From Agarilytica sp033852175 (GTDB taxonomy: Bacteria; Pseudomonadota; Gammaproteobacteria; Pseudomonadales; Cellvibrionaceae), in NCBI GenBank assembly GCA_033852175.1, contig JAWSUY010000011.1:1-64000 (forward strand): a DNA stretch of 64,000 nt, in the 5' to 3' direction. Below are positions 35,300 to 45,091 of the stretch, piece after piece; within the stretch, counting starts at the first letter, position 1, and each line of letters begins with the position of its first letter. Under the pieces are notes generated by a model. That model was not told the origin of the DNA and made no database searches. It worked only from the letters and a program-made list of their open reading frames with translations. The position numbers were made by a program, and so were the translations under genes.

Positions 35300-35380
35300 T
35301 ATGTGGCAGATAACTTCGCGTTCCGTTTCATTTTGTTTATGCTTGTGTAAAGGGGGCGCGCAAACCGGCAATACTTTTTC

Positions 35381-35437
35381 GTACCCCGTACCCCGTACCC
35401 CGTACCCCGTACCCCGTATCCCGTACCCCGTACCCTG
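35381..35437. repeat. 7-bp tandem array, unit ACGGGGT (minus strand)
   Basis: The conserved G recurs at 35381, 35388, 35395, 35402, 35409, 35416, 35423 and 35430, with a degenerate ninth unit at 35437. Units read CCCCGTA with one CCCGTAT-type variant. It is located between convergent genes and ends 4 bp before the stop of the barrel gene. Confidence 0.95.
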
Positions 35438-35441
35438 TTTC

Positions 35442-36272
35442 CTAACGTGTATAACTTATCCCGAAATAGACAATATCACTGTCACCTGTGTTTTTTCCGG
35501 TTAGTACATTCCCTATGCCGAGATAGGCTGTCCAGTTTTGTAAGAAACTATAAGAAATACTAAAGTCGAAGAGCGTTCGATCTTCTTCGGTTTCGTGGAA
35601 TCGGTCTGGCGTAAAAGGAGCTTGGGCTATATTCAATCCACCAATACTGTCTTCAATACGATAAAGCCCCTGCAGGTATACGGGTCCGATGCTAACGCCA
35701 CCGCCTAAGTTGAATAATATTTCATTGGGTACGTCGTCCGTACGGGCGCGATAACCGATTTCGGAAAGTAAGACATAGCGGCCAAAAGATCGTGCTAGGG
35801 GGATAATGAGTTCAACAGAATCCGCTTTATCGCCAGGGCTATGAGGTCGGCCACCTGCGGAGCGTTCATAAGTGCCAGCGATAGTCGCGCCGACATGGAT
35901 TGATAAGGTTAATGGGCATCCTTGGTACTGATCGAATGCGCGGTACTTCATCCCAATAGAGGAATCCGCACGCCCAGAATATTCGTAACTTGAACCATCA
36001 AAATCAGACGAAGTGCGTCCGGTGATGATGCTAACTTGAAGGTTGTCTGCAATGCCGTAGCTACCACTTAGCCAAGTGGTTTGTTGGTTGATCTCGGGTA
36101 TGGCTGATTTTACGGTGCCGAGCCACTTAGCGGTAAAGCTTTCGTTTACACGCGAAAGGGAAATACTGTATTGCCCTTCTTCTAAAGTCCAGGGCGACTC
36201 GGCCATTGCGGTAAGGCTTAACGCAGATAGTGCCAGAACAATAGCTGTCTTTTGCATTATTGTTTTTTTCAT
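35442..36272 (-). CDS. Outer-membrane beta-barrel hypothetical protein
   Basis: A signal peptide (about residues 1-24, LTAMA cleavage) precedes 250 residues of alternating amphipathic beta strands, such as QYSISLSRVNESFTAKW and TLFDFSISYSFLQNW, typical of a small outer-membrane barrel. The C-terminus reads DIVYFGISYTR, close to the usual terminal strand. The overall look is of the transporter/MetA-like or SphA-like channel families, though I cannot assign one. A monohaem cytochrome gene lies 10 bp upstream and the two are probably co-transcribed. Confidence 0.75.
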   Translation of the reverse strand: MKKTIMQKTAIVLALSALSLTAMAESPWTLEEGQYSISLSRVNESFTAKWLGTVKSAIPEINQQTTWLSGSYGIADNLQVSIITGRTSSDFDGSSYEYSGRADSSIGMKYRAFDQYQGCPLTLSIHVGATIAGTYERSAGGRPHSPGDKADSVELIIPLARSFGRYVLLSEIGYRARTDDVPNEILFNLGGGVSIGPVYLQGLYRIEDSIGGLNIAQAPFTPDRFHETEEDRTLFDFSISYSFLQNWTAYLGIGNVLTGKNTGDSDIVYFGISYTR

Positions 36273-36282
36273 TTTTTAATCC

Positions 36283-36630
36283 CTACCGTAAGTTATAGCG
36301 CTTGGCGAAATAGGCGTTGACGGCTTTACTCTTTTTACCGTCTAGCTTCTCTTTGTAGCAGGGGGTATGGCTTTCGCAGGTGGATATAAACCGGGCAATG
36401 GGGCTACCGACTTTTTTCAGCGCACCGCGTTTAAAACTTTTATGGCATGAATTACACGCATCTCCACCCAGGCTACTTCCCTTGACGATTGATTTCCCCA
36501 AGTTGTAACTCTCATTGGGTGGACCACCACCGCCAGGTACAAAAGCACCAGAAGAAAATGCAGAGGAAGATAAGGCTAGTAGGGGAAGAGTTATAACTGA
36601 AGCTGCTAAAAAAAGCTTAGCTTTATTCAT
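36283..36630 (-). CDS. Small monohaem c-type cytochrome
   Basis: The 115-residue product has a signal peptide ending near ALSSSAFSS and one haem site, CNSCHKS. The likely distal Met is not obvious. Two more cysteines, STCESHTPCYKEK, may form a disulfide. The ATG at 36630 is taken because the signal peptide starts there; the frame extends further upstream without reason. The barrel gene follows 10 bp later, so the two could form an outer-membrane or periplasmic redox pair. Confidence 0.8.
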   Translation of the reverse strand: MNKAKLFLAASVITLPLLALSSSAFSSGAFVPGGGGPPNESYNLGKSIVKGSSLGGDACNSCHKSFKRGALKKVGSPIARFISTCESHTPCYKEKLDGKKSKAVNAYFAKRYNLR

Positions 36631-36916
36631 GTCTTTGTCTCTTTTTTTGGATAAACTCACACGCAGTGAATATACCTGAGCGTAGTAAAACGAGCGTAGT
36701 TCTGTCAAGAAAGTGCCAATAAATAAGGTGTTGGATGGCGAGGTTATAGTTTTTGGTTGATGGCAGCGCCACGAGAGAAAAGGGCGGCGTCAGTTCACGC
36801 ATATTCACCTTAGCTCAACCTACCAGCATCAAGCTGAGTTTCCGTTGGTTATTGTACCTTAAGGTTATTTCAACTCTATACTCAACAAGCAACTCTATAT
36901 GAGCTAACGATGACAT

Positions 36917-38632
36917 ATGCGATTTCCTCTGGCACTCAAAACCATGTTGGTTATGATGCTTATTGCCGCCAGTGCAATAGGGGCTGTTGTATATACCACT
37001 TATATAGAGTCTGAAAAGGAATTGCACATGCATGTTGCCGATATGATTGTGGCGATTGCAAATTCTAGTGCCGCTACTCTCCCCCTCGACCGTCACGAAA
37101 ATATTTTTTATGATCCGGATTCCGGTTTAGACGGTCAGGAAGACTTTGATTTTCTTCAGGCCATGCTTGCGCGCATTCGTGACGCAAACTCCCTCAATCA
37201 TCATGAGTTCGTCAGCCCCATCTATACTCTTCGTAAAACATGGGATTTTGACGAAAGTCACCAACTCGGTTTTGTCGTGATGAGCAATCCGGGTGAGAGC
37301 GGTCAATTTTACAGTGGCGCATTAATCGAAGCTCAAGACTGGCACAGCCAAGTGTTTGATGGCGGTCATTATGTGAGTGGCGTGTATACAGACTCCGAAG
37401 GTGTTTGGATGACCGCAGCGGCACCGCTTATTGCCGATGGTGATGTGGTGGGTATTATTCAAGTGGATAGGCCCGTGGGGTTTCTGGTGTCAGAAATAGC
37501 AGAACTTCGAGAGCGGTATTGGCGTGCGGCAAAATACGCGTTTGCGTTAACGTTTGTACTGTCTGTTTTTATTACTATTTATGTTTTACACCCAGTACGA
37601 GTTTTACGGCATGCTGCGAATGAATTAAAAGACGAGCATTTCGCTCATCGTATTAAGTCTAAAAGGCGGGATGAGTACGGTGACTTATATGAAGTGTTCA
37701 ATCGTGTTTTTTATCATCTGCATTCATCAAGGATGACCGAACATGCTCAGTCGGTTGTTATTCGTAACGGTGCAACGCAATTGTATTTTGATTCCAATCA
37801 AATGTCAGAGTTTGCGCGCTCTCTGGAAAATTTGCTGGGTAAGCAGATAAAAAATTCTGCGGGTGTGCAAACTGAGATTGAGGCGTTGGATGAATTGGTC
37901 TCAAACTCATTGACCTTTTCTGAAAATACGGTCAATCAAAGTGGCACGATGAGTGAGCGTATTTCAGAAAGTTTAGTGAAGGTAAATGAGGCTTTGCATC
38001 ATGGAACAGAAACGGAAGTGGCGATTTCCGATTTGCGAGGCTTAATTAAAGAGTTGGTTCAGTTTGGTATTGAAATAGAAGAAATGAGTGTGGTGATTGA
38101 TAAGATTGCTTCCGAGACAGGATTGCTGGCGCTAAATGCGGCCATCGAAGCCGCTCGTGCCGGGGATGCGGGAAGAGGGTTTGCGGTGGTGGCGGGTGAG
38201 GTGAGTTCTTTATCTAAAAAGACCAAGGGTTATACGGGCGAGATCCATAAGTTAATTGAGCGTGTGCAGTCAAAAATTAAAGAGTCGGATAAAAAAGCCT
38301 TATATAGCGTTGAATTGAGCCAGAAGACCGTGGGGGTTGCTAAAAATTTGTCGCTCGCCTTTGAAAGCTTGGATCAAATAGTCGCCGATATTACCGAGCA
38401 GAATCGATCCATCGCGGGTATCTGCCGCAAGAGCCACGAGTCCTCGTCGTTTGTGAAAGATGCAAACGGGAAAATTCATCTCGACTTAAATACAGCGGTG
38501 GGCTATTCCCATTCATTATACGAATCGAGCGATGAATTGGTTGCTCTCGCGGATAGTTTAAAATTATTGCTAGACAGTAGTGATAAAGATGATGAAAATA
38601 AAGCTAGGGAGGGGGATATTGATATCTTTTAA
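36917..38632 (+). CDS. Methyl-accepting chemotaxis protein
   Basis: The 571-residue receptor has a membrane segment at about 8-29, a periplasmic sensor of about 170 residues with a Cache-like feel (GVWMTAAAPLIADGDVVGII), a second membrane segment at about 207-225, a HAMP-like region and a long signalling coiled coil. The hairpin tip reads ASETGLLALNAAIEAARAGD, where the usual QTNLLALNAAIEAARAGE differs at T-N and the final E. The following FAVVAGEVSSLS is also slightly unusual (usually ADEVR.LA). No CheA, CheW or CheY genes are nearby. The ligand is unknown. Confidence 0.9.
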   Translation: MRFPLALKTMLVMMLIAASAIGAVVYTTYIESEKELHMHVADMIVAIANSSAATLPLDRHENIFYDPDSGLDGQEDFDFLQAMLARIRDANSLNHHEFVSPIYTLRKTWDFDESHQLGFVVMSNPGESGQFYSGALIEAQDWHSQVFDGGHYVSGVYTDSEGVWMTAAAPLIADGDVVGIIQVDRPVGFLVSEIAELRERYWRAAKYAFALTFVLSVFITIYVLHPVRVLRHAANELKDEHFAHRIKSKRRDEYGDLYEVFNRVFYHLHSSRMTEHAQSVVIRNGATQLYFDSNQMSEFARSLENLLGKQIKNSAGVQTEIEALDELVSNSLTFSENTVNQSGTMSERISESLVKVNEALHHGTETEVAISDLRGLIKELVQFGIEIEEMSVVIDKIASETGLLALNAAIEAARAGDAGRGFAVVAGEVSSLSKKTKGYTGEIHKLIERVQSKIKESDKKALYSVELSQKTVGVAKNLSLAFESLDQIVADITEQNRSIAGICRKSHESSSFVKDANGKIHLDLNTAVGYSHSLYESSDELVALADSLKLLLDSSDKDDENKAREGDIDIF

Positions 38633-38708
38633 TGATTTTATCGTCGGTATTGGCTTTATTGTTTCGGTTTATTTTAAGCGTTTAAACACTGAGGTGAGGA
38701 GTGTTGGT

Positions 38709-39488
38709 TTGTTGGTTAAATTTTACGTGAGTCGATTCGCTATATTGTTTGGGGTTGTCATTTTTACCCTGGGTTGTGAAAAGCCCCCCCCCACAGACGT
38801 GTTAACGGTGGATATGGATTGGTCCGTCTATGAACAATCCTTGAAAGAGCATGTAACCGAAGCCAGACAAAACGGTGTAAATGTAAATTTGGTGGATTAC
38901 AAAGCGCTTCGAAAAGATACTGGCTTTATTGGCCTGGCAGATCAGCTAGCGAAGGCGGGTATCGAATTTTCCAGTGACAACCATAAAATGGCATTCTATA
39001 TCAATGCCTATAACTACTATGCGATAAAAATAGTCCTTGATAAAGAACCCGAAAATAGCATTCGCGATATTGGCAATGTCGTGCAGCCAGTCTGGAAGCG
39101 AACCGTGGGCCAGATAGCCGGGGAGGATGTTAGTTTAGATACCATTGAGCATGAAATTTTGCGCCCTATGGGCGACCCGCGCATTCACTTTGCCATTGTC
39201 TGTGCTTCGCTAAGCTGCCCCAACCTTCGGTCAGAGGCCTATACCGCAGACAAGCTTGAAGCTCAGCTGGACGATCAGGCCCGCAGTTTTGTAAATGATG
39301 AAACCAAGGGAGCGGTAATTCGAGGAGAAGAGCTTTATCTTTCCAATATTTTTGATTGGTTCGAGGAAGACTTCAATACGTCGGGTGGTGTTTTGGGATT
39401 TATTCAGCGTTACCGAAATGACTTGGGCCGCTATCAAGATTACAAAATTATTGAGTACCATTGGGAGCTGAATGCACGTAAACAATAA
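38709..39488 (+). CDS. DUF547-family lipoprotein
   Basis: The mature part has the DUF547 core: FYINAYNYYAIKIVL, then VWKRTVGQIAGEDVSLDTIE and HFAIVCASLSCPNLRSEAY. The function of the domain is not established; proteins of this type are exported. A short signal peptide ends in FTLGC, a probable lipobox. The start is uncertain: TTG at 38709 follows GAGGTGAGGAG; GTG at 38727 starts the signal exactly; an ATG at 38580 overlaps the chemoreceptor gene in another frame. A run of nine C (38784-38792) encodes three prolines just after the lipobox. The next gene overlaps its end by 17 bp. Confidence 0.8.
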   Translation: MLVKFYVSRFAILFGVVIFTLGCEKPPPTDVLTVDMDWSVYEQSLKEHVTEARQNGVNVNLVDYKALRKDTGFIGLADQLAKAGIEFSSDNHKMAFYINAYNYYAIKIVLDKEPENSIRDIGNVVQPVWKRTVGQIAGEDVSLDTIEHEILRPMGDPRIHFAIVCASLSCPNLRSEAYTADKLEAQLDDQARSFVNDETKGAVIRGEELYLSNIFDWFEEDFNTSGGVLGFIQRYRNDLGRYQDYKIIEYHWELNARKQ

Positions 39489-40902
39489 AGGCTTTATTCT
39501 GTCCTATTGTGCCGGTTTTATGCTGTATGTTGGCTTGTGTTTTTTTTCTGAATTGTCGCGTTCATTTTATGTATTTTTTGTCTGTGTATTTTTTCTGAAT
39601 GTTGCTTGGATATTTTCTGCCTACTATACCGGCAAGGGGCAGTTTGCATCTCCCTTCGTCATTAAACAATTCACAATTCCGGTTCTTCTACTGTTAGCCA
39701 TTGTCTTTCGAATTCCGTCTTTATTTGTGGAACCTTTATTTGAGGATGATCACTACCGTTATTTGTGGGAAGGGTTTTTGAGTGCCGAGGGCTTCAATCC
39801 TTATCTTGTGGCTCCGGCTGACTTTTTTGATGTCAACCTTAGTCCAAAAATATCCGCCGTATTAGACGGTGTTTCTTACCCCGAATATATCAGCGTTTAT
39901 GGCGCTGCGGCACAGGCTGTTTTTTCTTTTGCGTATTGGCTTTCCCCTGGTGAAATCTGGCCGCTTAAATTAATCGTGTTCGGTGCGGAAGTGATTATTC
40001 TGTATGTATTATATTATCGGGTAACGCCACAATCCTTTGTGTTGTTTGCGTTTTGCCCGTTATTAATTCACGCCATGTCGATAAATATGCATGTGGATGT
40101 TATTGCGCTCACTTTCGTTTGCGTGGCTTTTAAAAGTTGGGAAGGGAAGCGAGTTATTATTTGCGGATTATTACTGGGATTAGCCTGCTCGATAAAAATA
40201 TACGCAGTGATTATATTACCTCTGTTTTTATTTCCGGCGGTTTTATCTCGCCGAAATTTGTGTGGGAGGAATAATTGGTTACCGGGGCTGTATGTGTTTG
40301 GGGGAGCGTGCCTCAGTTATTTTATGATCGAAATGCCGTTTTTGATGGCCGGGACGAGTTCGGTAACGAGTGCGATCGCCACGGGAGAAAATTGGGCGTT
40401 TAATAATCCGTTGTATTACGCCGTTCATTTATTCATTGGCAACCCGAATACCGCACTGTGTTTTATGCTCGGTTTTATTGCCGCCTACACGTGGGTGTTT
40501 TTTAAACCGTGGAGCTTAGCGCTTCGTGCGCTTGGCTGCTTCACCGCTTTACTGATATTTTCACCGGTTGTGAATGCTTGGTACTTTGCGTGGGTGCTGT
40601 TGTTCGCCGCTTACCGTGGGGTAGGTTATTGGCCCTGGATTGCGGCGGTCACTTTGTGGCTTTCATATTGTAGCGGGGTAAATTTACCGGCTAGCGAGCT
40701 TAGCTTATATGAAATCCCGTGGTGGTTAATGTTGATCGAATGGCTGTTGCCATTGCTGGCTTTTATCTGCGGAAGGCTGGCTTGGGGCAGGGCTTTTAGG
40801 TTTTCACTTGGGGGTTCAAATGATCTTTCATTGAGCCTTTCACGTGCATCTGAAAAAGGCTCTTCAGGCGGGTCTTCAAAAGTTCAAGGCGGGCTTGTAT
40901 GA
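39472..40902 (+). CDS. GT-C type polyprenol-phosphate sugar mannosyltransferase-like membrane protein
   Basis: The 476-residue protein is very hydrophobic, with about ten to twelve membrane segments. An acidic loop FEDDHYRYLWEG (about residues 90-101) after the second or third segment is typical of GT-C glycosyltransferases of the DUF2029/GT87 kind, which use a lipid-linked sugar donor in the membrane. The final 40 residues are Ser/Gly-rich with no membrane segment. The start overlaps the DUF547 gene by 17 bp, indicating translational coupling. The acceptor is unknown. Confidence 0.75.
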   Translation: MHVNNKGFILSYCAGFMLYVGLCFFSELSRSFYVFFVCVFFLNVAWIFSAYYTGKGQFASPFVIKQFTIPVLLLLAIVFRIPSLFVEPLFEDDHYRYLWEGFLSAEGFNPYLVAPADFFDVNLSPKISAVLDGVSYPEYISVYGAAAQAVFSFAYWLSPGEIWPLKLIVFGAEVIILYVLYYRVTPQSFVLFAFCPLLIHAMSINMHVDVIALTFVCVAFKSWEGKRVIICGLLLGLACSIKIYAVIILPLFLFPAVLSRRNLCGRNNWLPGLYVFGGACLSYFMIEMPFLMAGTSSVTSAIATGENWAFNNPLYYAVHLFIGNPNTALCFMLGFIAAYTWVFFKPWSLALRALGCFTALLIFSPVVNAWYFAWVLLFAAYRGVGYWPWIAAVTLWLSYCSGVNLPASELSLYEIPWWLMLIEWLLPLLAFICGRLAWGRAFRFSLGGSNDLSLSLSRASEKGSSGGSSKVQGGLV

Positions 40903-41188
40903 AATTTGACTGATTTCCTGAAATAGTCATTTCGGGTTCATTTAAACCTGACTTTTGTGCGCCCTGTTGCGGTGCGTCACTGCACCAACACCGCTCCATT
41001 GGATGGCAATATTATCGGCTTTTGCTTAGGCTCTACTGTTAAAGCGCTCTAGCTCAGCAAAAGGTGGAAGACAGCCCTTAGTTTTGCCGAGATTGAGGGC
41101 CGTTGTATCGATTGTATCTGTTGAGCTTTGGATGGCTGAGAGTTGTGGCGTATTTATTGCTTAAAGCTCATTTGATTCATCAAGTTCA
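40903..41188. other. Upstream region of the nitrate/nitrite transporter gene
   Basis: No gene is seen. A hairpin GACTGATTTC / GAAATAGTC (40907-40928) lies 4 bp after the glycosyltransferase stop. At 41172-41183, TTGATTCATCAA has the form of an FNR site but its 2-bp spacer is too short. Confidence 0.4.
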
Positions 41189-41209
41189 ATGTTAACAATA
41201 GGTTTTTCC

Positions 41210-42703
41210 ATGGGTTCTACGTCTGGTTTCAGTGTATTCAACTTTGCCGACCGCAAGGTTCAGATACTGCATTTATCCTGGATGGCGTTTTTCACGACCT
41301 TCTTTCTATGGTTTTGCCACGTTCCTCTTATGCCTCTTATTAAAGAAACCTTCGGGCTTTCTATGGCGGAGGCTAAGGCTTTATTGTTTCTGAACCTTGC
41401 GCTCACGATTCCTGCGCGGACGATCGTTGGTTCATTAGTGGACAAGTACGGCCCACGTCTGATGTTCAGCTTGTTACTGGCTATCTCCGGGTGCATTTGT
41501 TTTATGTTTGCCTGGGCGCAAGACTATACACAGCTGGCTGCAGCCCGTTTTCTATTAGGCTTTTCGGGTGCAGGTTTTGTGATTGGTATTCGTTTGGTAA
41601 CGGAATGGTTTCCGGTAAAAACAGCTGGTGTTGCTCAGGGTATATACGGTGGCTGGGGTAACTTTGGTGCAGCGGTTGCCAACTGGGCTCTACCGGCAAT
41701 GGCAGTAATCATGACAACTTGGGTTGGCGTGGACTATGGTTGGCGAGCAGCGGTTTCTGTTGCGGGTGTTGTCAGTATCATCATCTCTGTTTTGTTTTAT
41801 ATCACTGTGCGTAACACGCCGAAAGGCTCCACTTACTTCTCACCGAAAAAAGTCGGTGCAATGGAAGTGACGAGCAAGGGTGACTTCATTCTTTACCTTG
41901 TGATGGCATCACCGATCTTTATCGCCATGGCAATCATTACCTGGCGTTTGTCTCCAGCGCAGGTTGGTTTGCTATCTGAGTACGTGACCTACGGGATTTG
42001 GGCGGGTTTATTGGCCTGGTTTATCTCGCACATCTTTCGCTCTTACCGTTTAAACCGTGAAAATATCCACGGCGATGTTGAGCCCCTACACCGCTATAAA
42101 TTCAAACAGGTTGCCCTTTTGGACCTGGCCTACGCAACGACCTTCGGTGCAGAAATCGCCGTGGTTTCGATGATGCCTTTGATGTTCTCTGATGAAGATA
42201 GCTACGGCTTCTCTCTTGGTAAAGCGTCGGTAATGGCGGGTTGTTTTATGGCGATGAACCTCATTGCCCGTCCAGGTGGCGGATGGTTGAGTGATAAGTT
42301 TGGTCGCAAACGTACACTGATGATGACGATCGCAGGCTCAGCTCTAGGCTTCGTTGGCTTATCGTTTATGACCCCGAACTGGTCCTTGCTGGGTATCGGT
42401 GCTGTGGTTGTATTCTGTTCTTTTTTTGTTCAGGCGGGTGCCGGTGCAACCTTCGGTGTTGTACCAACGATAAAGCGTCGTTTAACCGGGCAAATCGCAG
42501 GAATGACAGGTGCATACGGCAATGTGGGCGGGGCGTCGTTCTTATTGGTGAATTCGTTCTTTGCTCCGAACATTTTCTTTACCGTGATTGCCGTGACTTG
42601 TACTGTCGTGTTTTTCTTAATACTGGCCTTTATGGATGAGCCGAGAGGGCAGATTGCTGAAATCCTTCCCGATGGAACCGTTGAGTTGATTGACGTTTCT
42701 TAA
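41210..42703 (+). CDS. narK: NarK-type nitrate/nitrite transporter (MFS, NNP family)
   Basis: About twelve membrane segments and both NNP signatures are visible: GGWGNFGAAVANW (about residue 146) and GAYGNVGGASF (about residue 438), the nitrate-signature segments of the family. Conserved arginines lie near residues 121 and 348 in the substrate channel region (RLVTEW and ARPGGGWLSDKFG). It imports nitrate or exchanges nitrate and nitrite. The start may be ATG at 41189 or 41210; the second gives the usual N-terminus MGSTSGFSVFNFADRK. No nitrate reductase lies in the window. A strong terminator follows. Confidence 0.93.
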   Translation: MGSTSGFSVFNFADRKVQILHLSWMAFFTTFFLWFCHVPLMPLIKETFGLSMAEAKALLFLNLALTIPARTIVGSLVDKYGPRLMFSLLLAISGCICFMFAWAQDYTQLAAARFLLGFSGAGFVIGIRLVTEWFPVKTAGVAQGIYGGWGNFGAAVANWALPAMAVIMTTWVGVDYGWRAAVSVAGVVSIIISVLFYITVRNTPKGSTYFSPKKVGAMEVTSKGDFILYLVMASPIFIAMAIITWRLSPAQVGLLSEYVTYGIWAGLLAWFISHIFRSYRLNRENIHGDVEPLHRYKFKQVALLDLAYATTFGAEIAVVSMMPLMFSDEDSYGFSLGKASVMAGCFMAMNLIARPGGGWLSDKFGRKRTLMMTIAGSALGFVGLSFMTPNWSLLGIGAVVVFCSFFVQAGAGATFGVVPTIKRRLTGQIAGMTGAYGNVGGASFLLVNSFFAPNIFFTVIAVTCTVVFFLILAFMDEPRGQIAEILPDGTVELIDVS

Positions 42704-42731
42704 TATTTTAAGCGTGTACTGAATACCGAAG

Positions 42732-42757
42732 AGGGCCTCATATGAGGTCTTTTTTTA
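42732..42757 (+). terminator. Intrinsic terminator after narK-type gene
   Basis: The palindrome around CCTCATATGAGG, extended by G-U/G-C pairs, is followed by seven T. It lies about 30 bp after the stop. Confidence 0.85.
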
Positions 42758-42933
42758 TGGCCGAAAGTCCTAGGGAGTAAACTCACCTATCGTAGGCCGG
42801 GAAAGTGAAGATCCTTATCTTCCATCCTAGTCGTATGTGTTTTACTGTGAGCATTGATGGTCGGTGGCCCAGAAAAATGGTGTTGTTGATCGGCTACAAA
42901 AAGTTGTAAACCCACCCTCAAGGAGTGTACGCA

Positions 42934-43290
42934 TTGAATACTGTTACCCGAGAAAGCCGCTTAAAAAAAGTTTTTAACTGGTTCCTAGTGTTGATGGAAT
43001 TAATCGTTTCAGGGATTTTAATATCTATTGGTTTTTCTCGGGAGCATTACGAGTCTATTTCTCAAAGCGTGATGCCCGATGCTCAATATTTATTTGATTC
43101 AGTTTTTCTCAACATTGTTGTTTCTGAACCCTTTAGTTACTTTGTGTTTGCGTTGCTTGTGGTACTTCTGTTTAAAGAGATTTTCATGAAATCGCTGAAG
43201 GTAAGGCTGCTGTGCAATATGGCTATTTTAGGTGGGTTGGTGCTTTTCCTTGTGCCTGTTTTTAGTATTGTTTTTGCTCCTATCTCATAA
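42934..43290 (+). CDS. Small hypothetical membrane protein
   Basis: The 118-residue product has three probable membrane segments (about 15-35, 65-85, 92-115). I recognise no family. A strong AAGGAG lies 8 bases before a TTG codon at 42934, which I take as the start; the GTG at 42925 overlaps that ribosome site and is unlikely. It stands alone, convergent with the di-haem gene. Confidence 0.6.
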   Translation: MNTVTRESRLKKVFNWFLVLMELIVSGILISIGFSREHYESISQSVMPDAQYLFDSVFLNIVVSEPFSYFVFALLVVLLFKEIFMKSLKVRLLCNMAILGGLVLFLVPVFSIVFAPIS

Positions 43291-43466
43291 TTCGAAAATA
43301 ATTTGTAGAAGCTTGTTGTCGTGTGTCGAATCTCGATCTCAATAATAGACTTATTCTGTAGAAACCAAAAAAAGGCCACTCAACGAATAATCGAAGGGCA
43401 GCCTAAAGGCATGGCATGAACGGGTGTTATAGAAACGGCCTTCGCCGTCTCGGTTTCATTCTAAAT

Positions 43467-44993
43467 TTACAAGTCGTTTAAGAAGGCTAAAAAGTCCGCT
43501 CGTTGGTTCGCATCGAAAAGTAAAATGTTTTGCTTTGCGGTTTCGGCTTCTCCACCGTGCCACAAGACAGCTTCCATAATGGTGCGTGCTCGGCCATCGT
43601 GTAAAAATGTCGCTTCAGGATCGACAGTTTTCACTAAACCCAAACCCCAAAGTGGTGGGGTTCGCCACTCGTGTGAATTGGCCAAAAACTCGACCAAAAC
43701 ACTGTCAGCGGCGGGCGTATTGTTGATATCAAAATCAGCGAGTGATTGCCCCATATCGTGCAGCAACATATCCGTATAAGGGAAAATAGTTTGTTCAGAA
43801 AGCTCAGGGTGATCTTCAGAAAATTCTGTGGTGTGTTGAGCGGTGTGGCATGCCGTGCAGCCAGCATCGTTAAACAATGTTTTTCCGCGTTGCACTTGAT
43901 CGCTGTAGGCGTCCCTTCTTGCGGGCACAGCTAAATGAGCAGAATAAAACCCAACGGCCGAAAGAATGGTGTCGGATACTTCATAGTCGTAATCCGATAC
44001 CGAATCGCCGTTCCCGTTTTCTGTTGATAAACAATCGGCTTGGTGAGGCATGCAATTGCCTTGCTGATGCAGTTGATTGGTTAAGCCCATATCGTTAACA
44101 AATGCGCCGGCAGACTGCTCGACTAAACTGGGCTGACCGGCTTTCCAGCCAAAGCGACCGATGGTGACGTTTTGATTGGCTACACTCCACACGACGTTGG
44201 CTTTGCCGGATACCCCGTCGTTATTGCTGTCTTCGATATCTTCGTTCTGAAGTAAATCGACTTCCGGTATAAGGGCCAGTAATCCAAGGCCGATCATTTG
44301 CGGAGCGACGCGAGCGGAAAATACCGTATCCGTATTAAAGTCGTAACCTTGTTCGGCATAATTACTGGTGAGCTCCCAAACGGGCTTGCGGAGTTCAACG
44401 CTAAAGCCATCTTCAAATTCTACTTCACTGGTTTGGTAGCTAACGCCAAGGCTCGCTTCGGCGGTTACATTGGCCACAGAATCTTGTTGAAGCTGTCCGC
44501 CAACACTGCTGTCGGGCACATTGGCCTGTAGCGATTGCAGCATTAACAATTCATCTTCAGATGAAATATTTGCGCGTGCGGCGCGGAATAAAATACTGGA
44601 AAAATCGCTGCCGTCTTCCGTGGCCGAAATGTTGGGAGCGTGTCCTCGTCCGTCGCGGATGTGGCAATCTTGGCAGGCGTTATTGTTAAATACGCCACCG
44701 AGCCCATCGCGAGAAGAGGTACTGGCGCTGCCTGCAACCCATGGGTTTTGAAAAAAGTCATTTCCTAAATTAAATTTTTGAATGCGACCTGTCTCATCCA
44801 TATTTTCGGAATGTTCAGAAAACGCATCGACAGTTACATCGTTAACCGTGGCGTCGCCACCGCCTAAATGTTCGATTTGTAGGGTGTCATTACCTGCCGG
44901 CTTTTCCGGTTCTGTGGAGCTGCCGCCACCGCCGCCGCCACAAGCGCTAAGAAGGGTTAAAATAGCTGAACTTAATACAATGCGAGTTTTCAT
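43467..44993 (-). CDS. Di-haem c-type oxidoreductase (DHOR family lipoprotein)
   Basis: The lipobox LLSACGG is followed by a Gly/Pro spacer, then two haem motifs: CQDCHIRDGRGH near residue 110 and CTACHTAQHTT near 380. The order and length (508 residues) fit the DHOR or DUF1111 family related to di-haem peroxidases. Conserved family segments such as RPPLWGL-like WRTPPLWGL and HDGRARTIMEAVLWHGGEA occur near the end. The gene follows imelysin, a combination known in iron-regulated loci of Pseudomonas and others. The ATG at 44993 is preferred because it begins the signal peptide. It is probably controlled from the imelysin promoter and Fur site. Confidence 0.88.
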   Translation of the reverse strand: MKTRIVLSSAILTLLSACGGGGGGSSTEPEKPAGNDTLQIEHLGGGDATVNDVTVDAFSEHSENMDETGRIQKFNLGNDFFQNPWVAGSASTSSRDGLGGVFNNNACQDCHIRDGRGHAPNISATEDGSDFSSILFRAARANISSEDELLMLQSLQANVPDSSVGGQLQQDSVANVTAEASLGVSYQTSEVEFEDGFSVELRKPVWELTSNYAEQGYDFNTDTVFSARVAPQMIGLGLLALIPEVDLLQNEDIEDSNNDGVSGKANVVWSVANQNVTIGRFGWKAGQPSLVEQSAGAFVNDMGLTNQLHQQGNCMPHQADCLSTENGNGDSVSDYDYEVSDTILSAVGFYSAHLAVPARRDAYSDQVQRGKTLFNDAGCTACHTAQHTTEFSEDHPELSEQTIFPYTDMLLHDMGQSLADFDINNTPAADSVLVEFLANSHEWRTPPLWGLGLVKTVDPEATFLHDGRARTIMEAVLWHGGEAETAKQNILLFDANQRADFLAFLNDL

Positions 44994-45091
44994 AATTGCT
45001 TTCGATAAAGTAGGTGAGGTGGTAAAGCAGAAAAACCAGCACGCTTTCATGTGCTGATTTATAACCTTAATTCAAGGAGCTTTAGTGAGCG

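Noticed and set aside
41172..41183. FNR-like site before narK
   Set aside because: TTGAT and ATCAA are separated by 2 bases instead of 4, so a normal FNR dimer would not fit.
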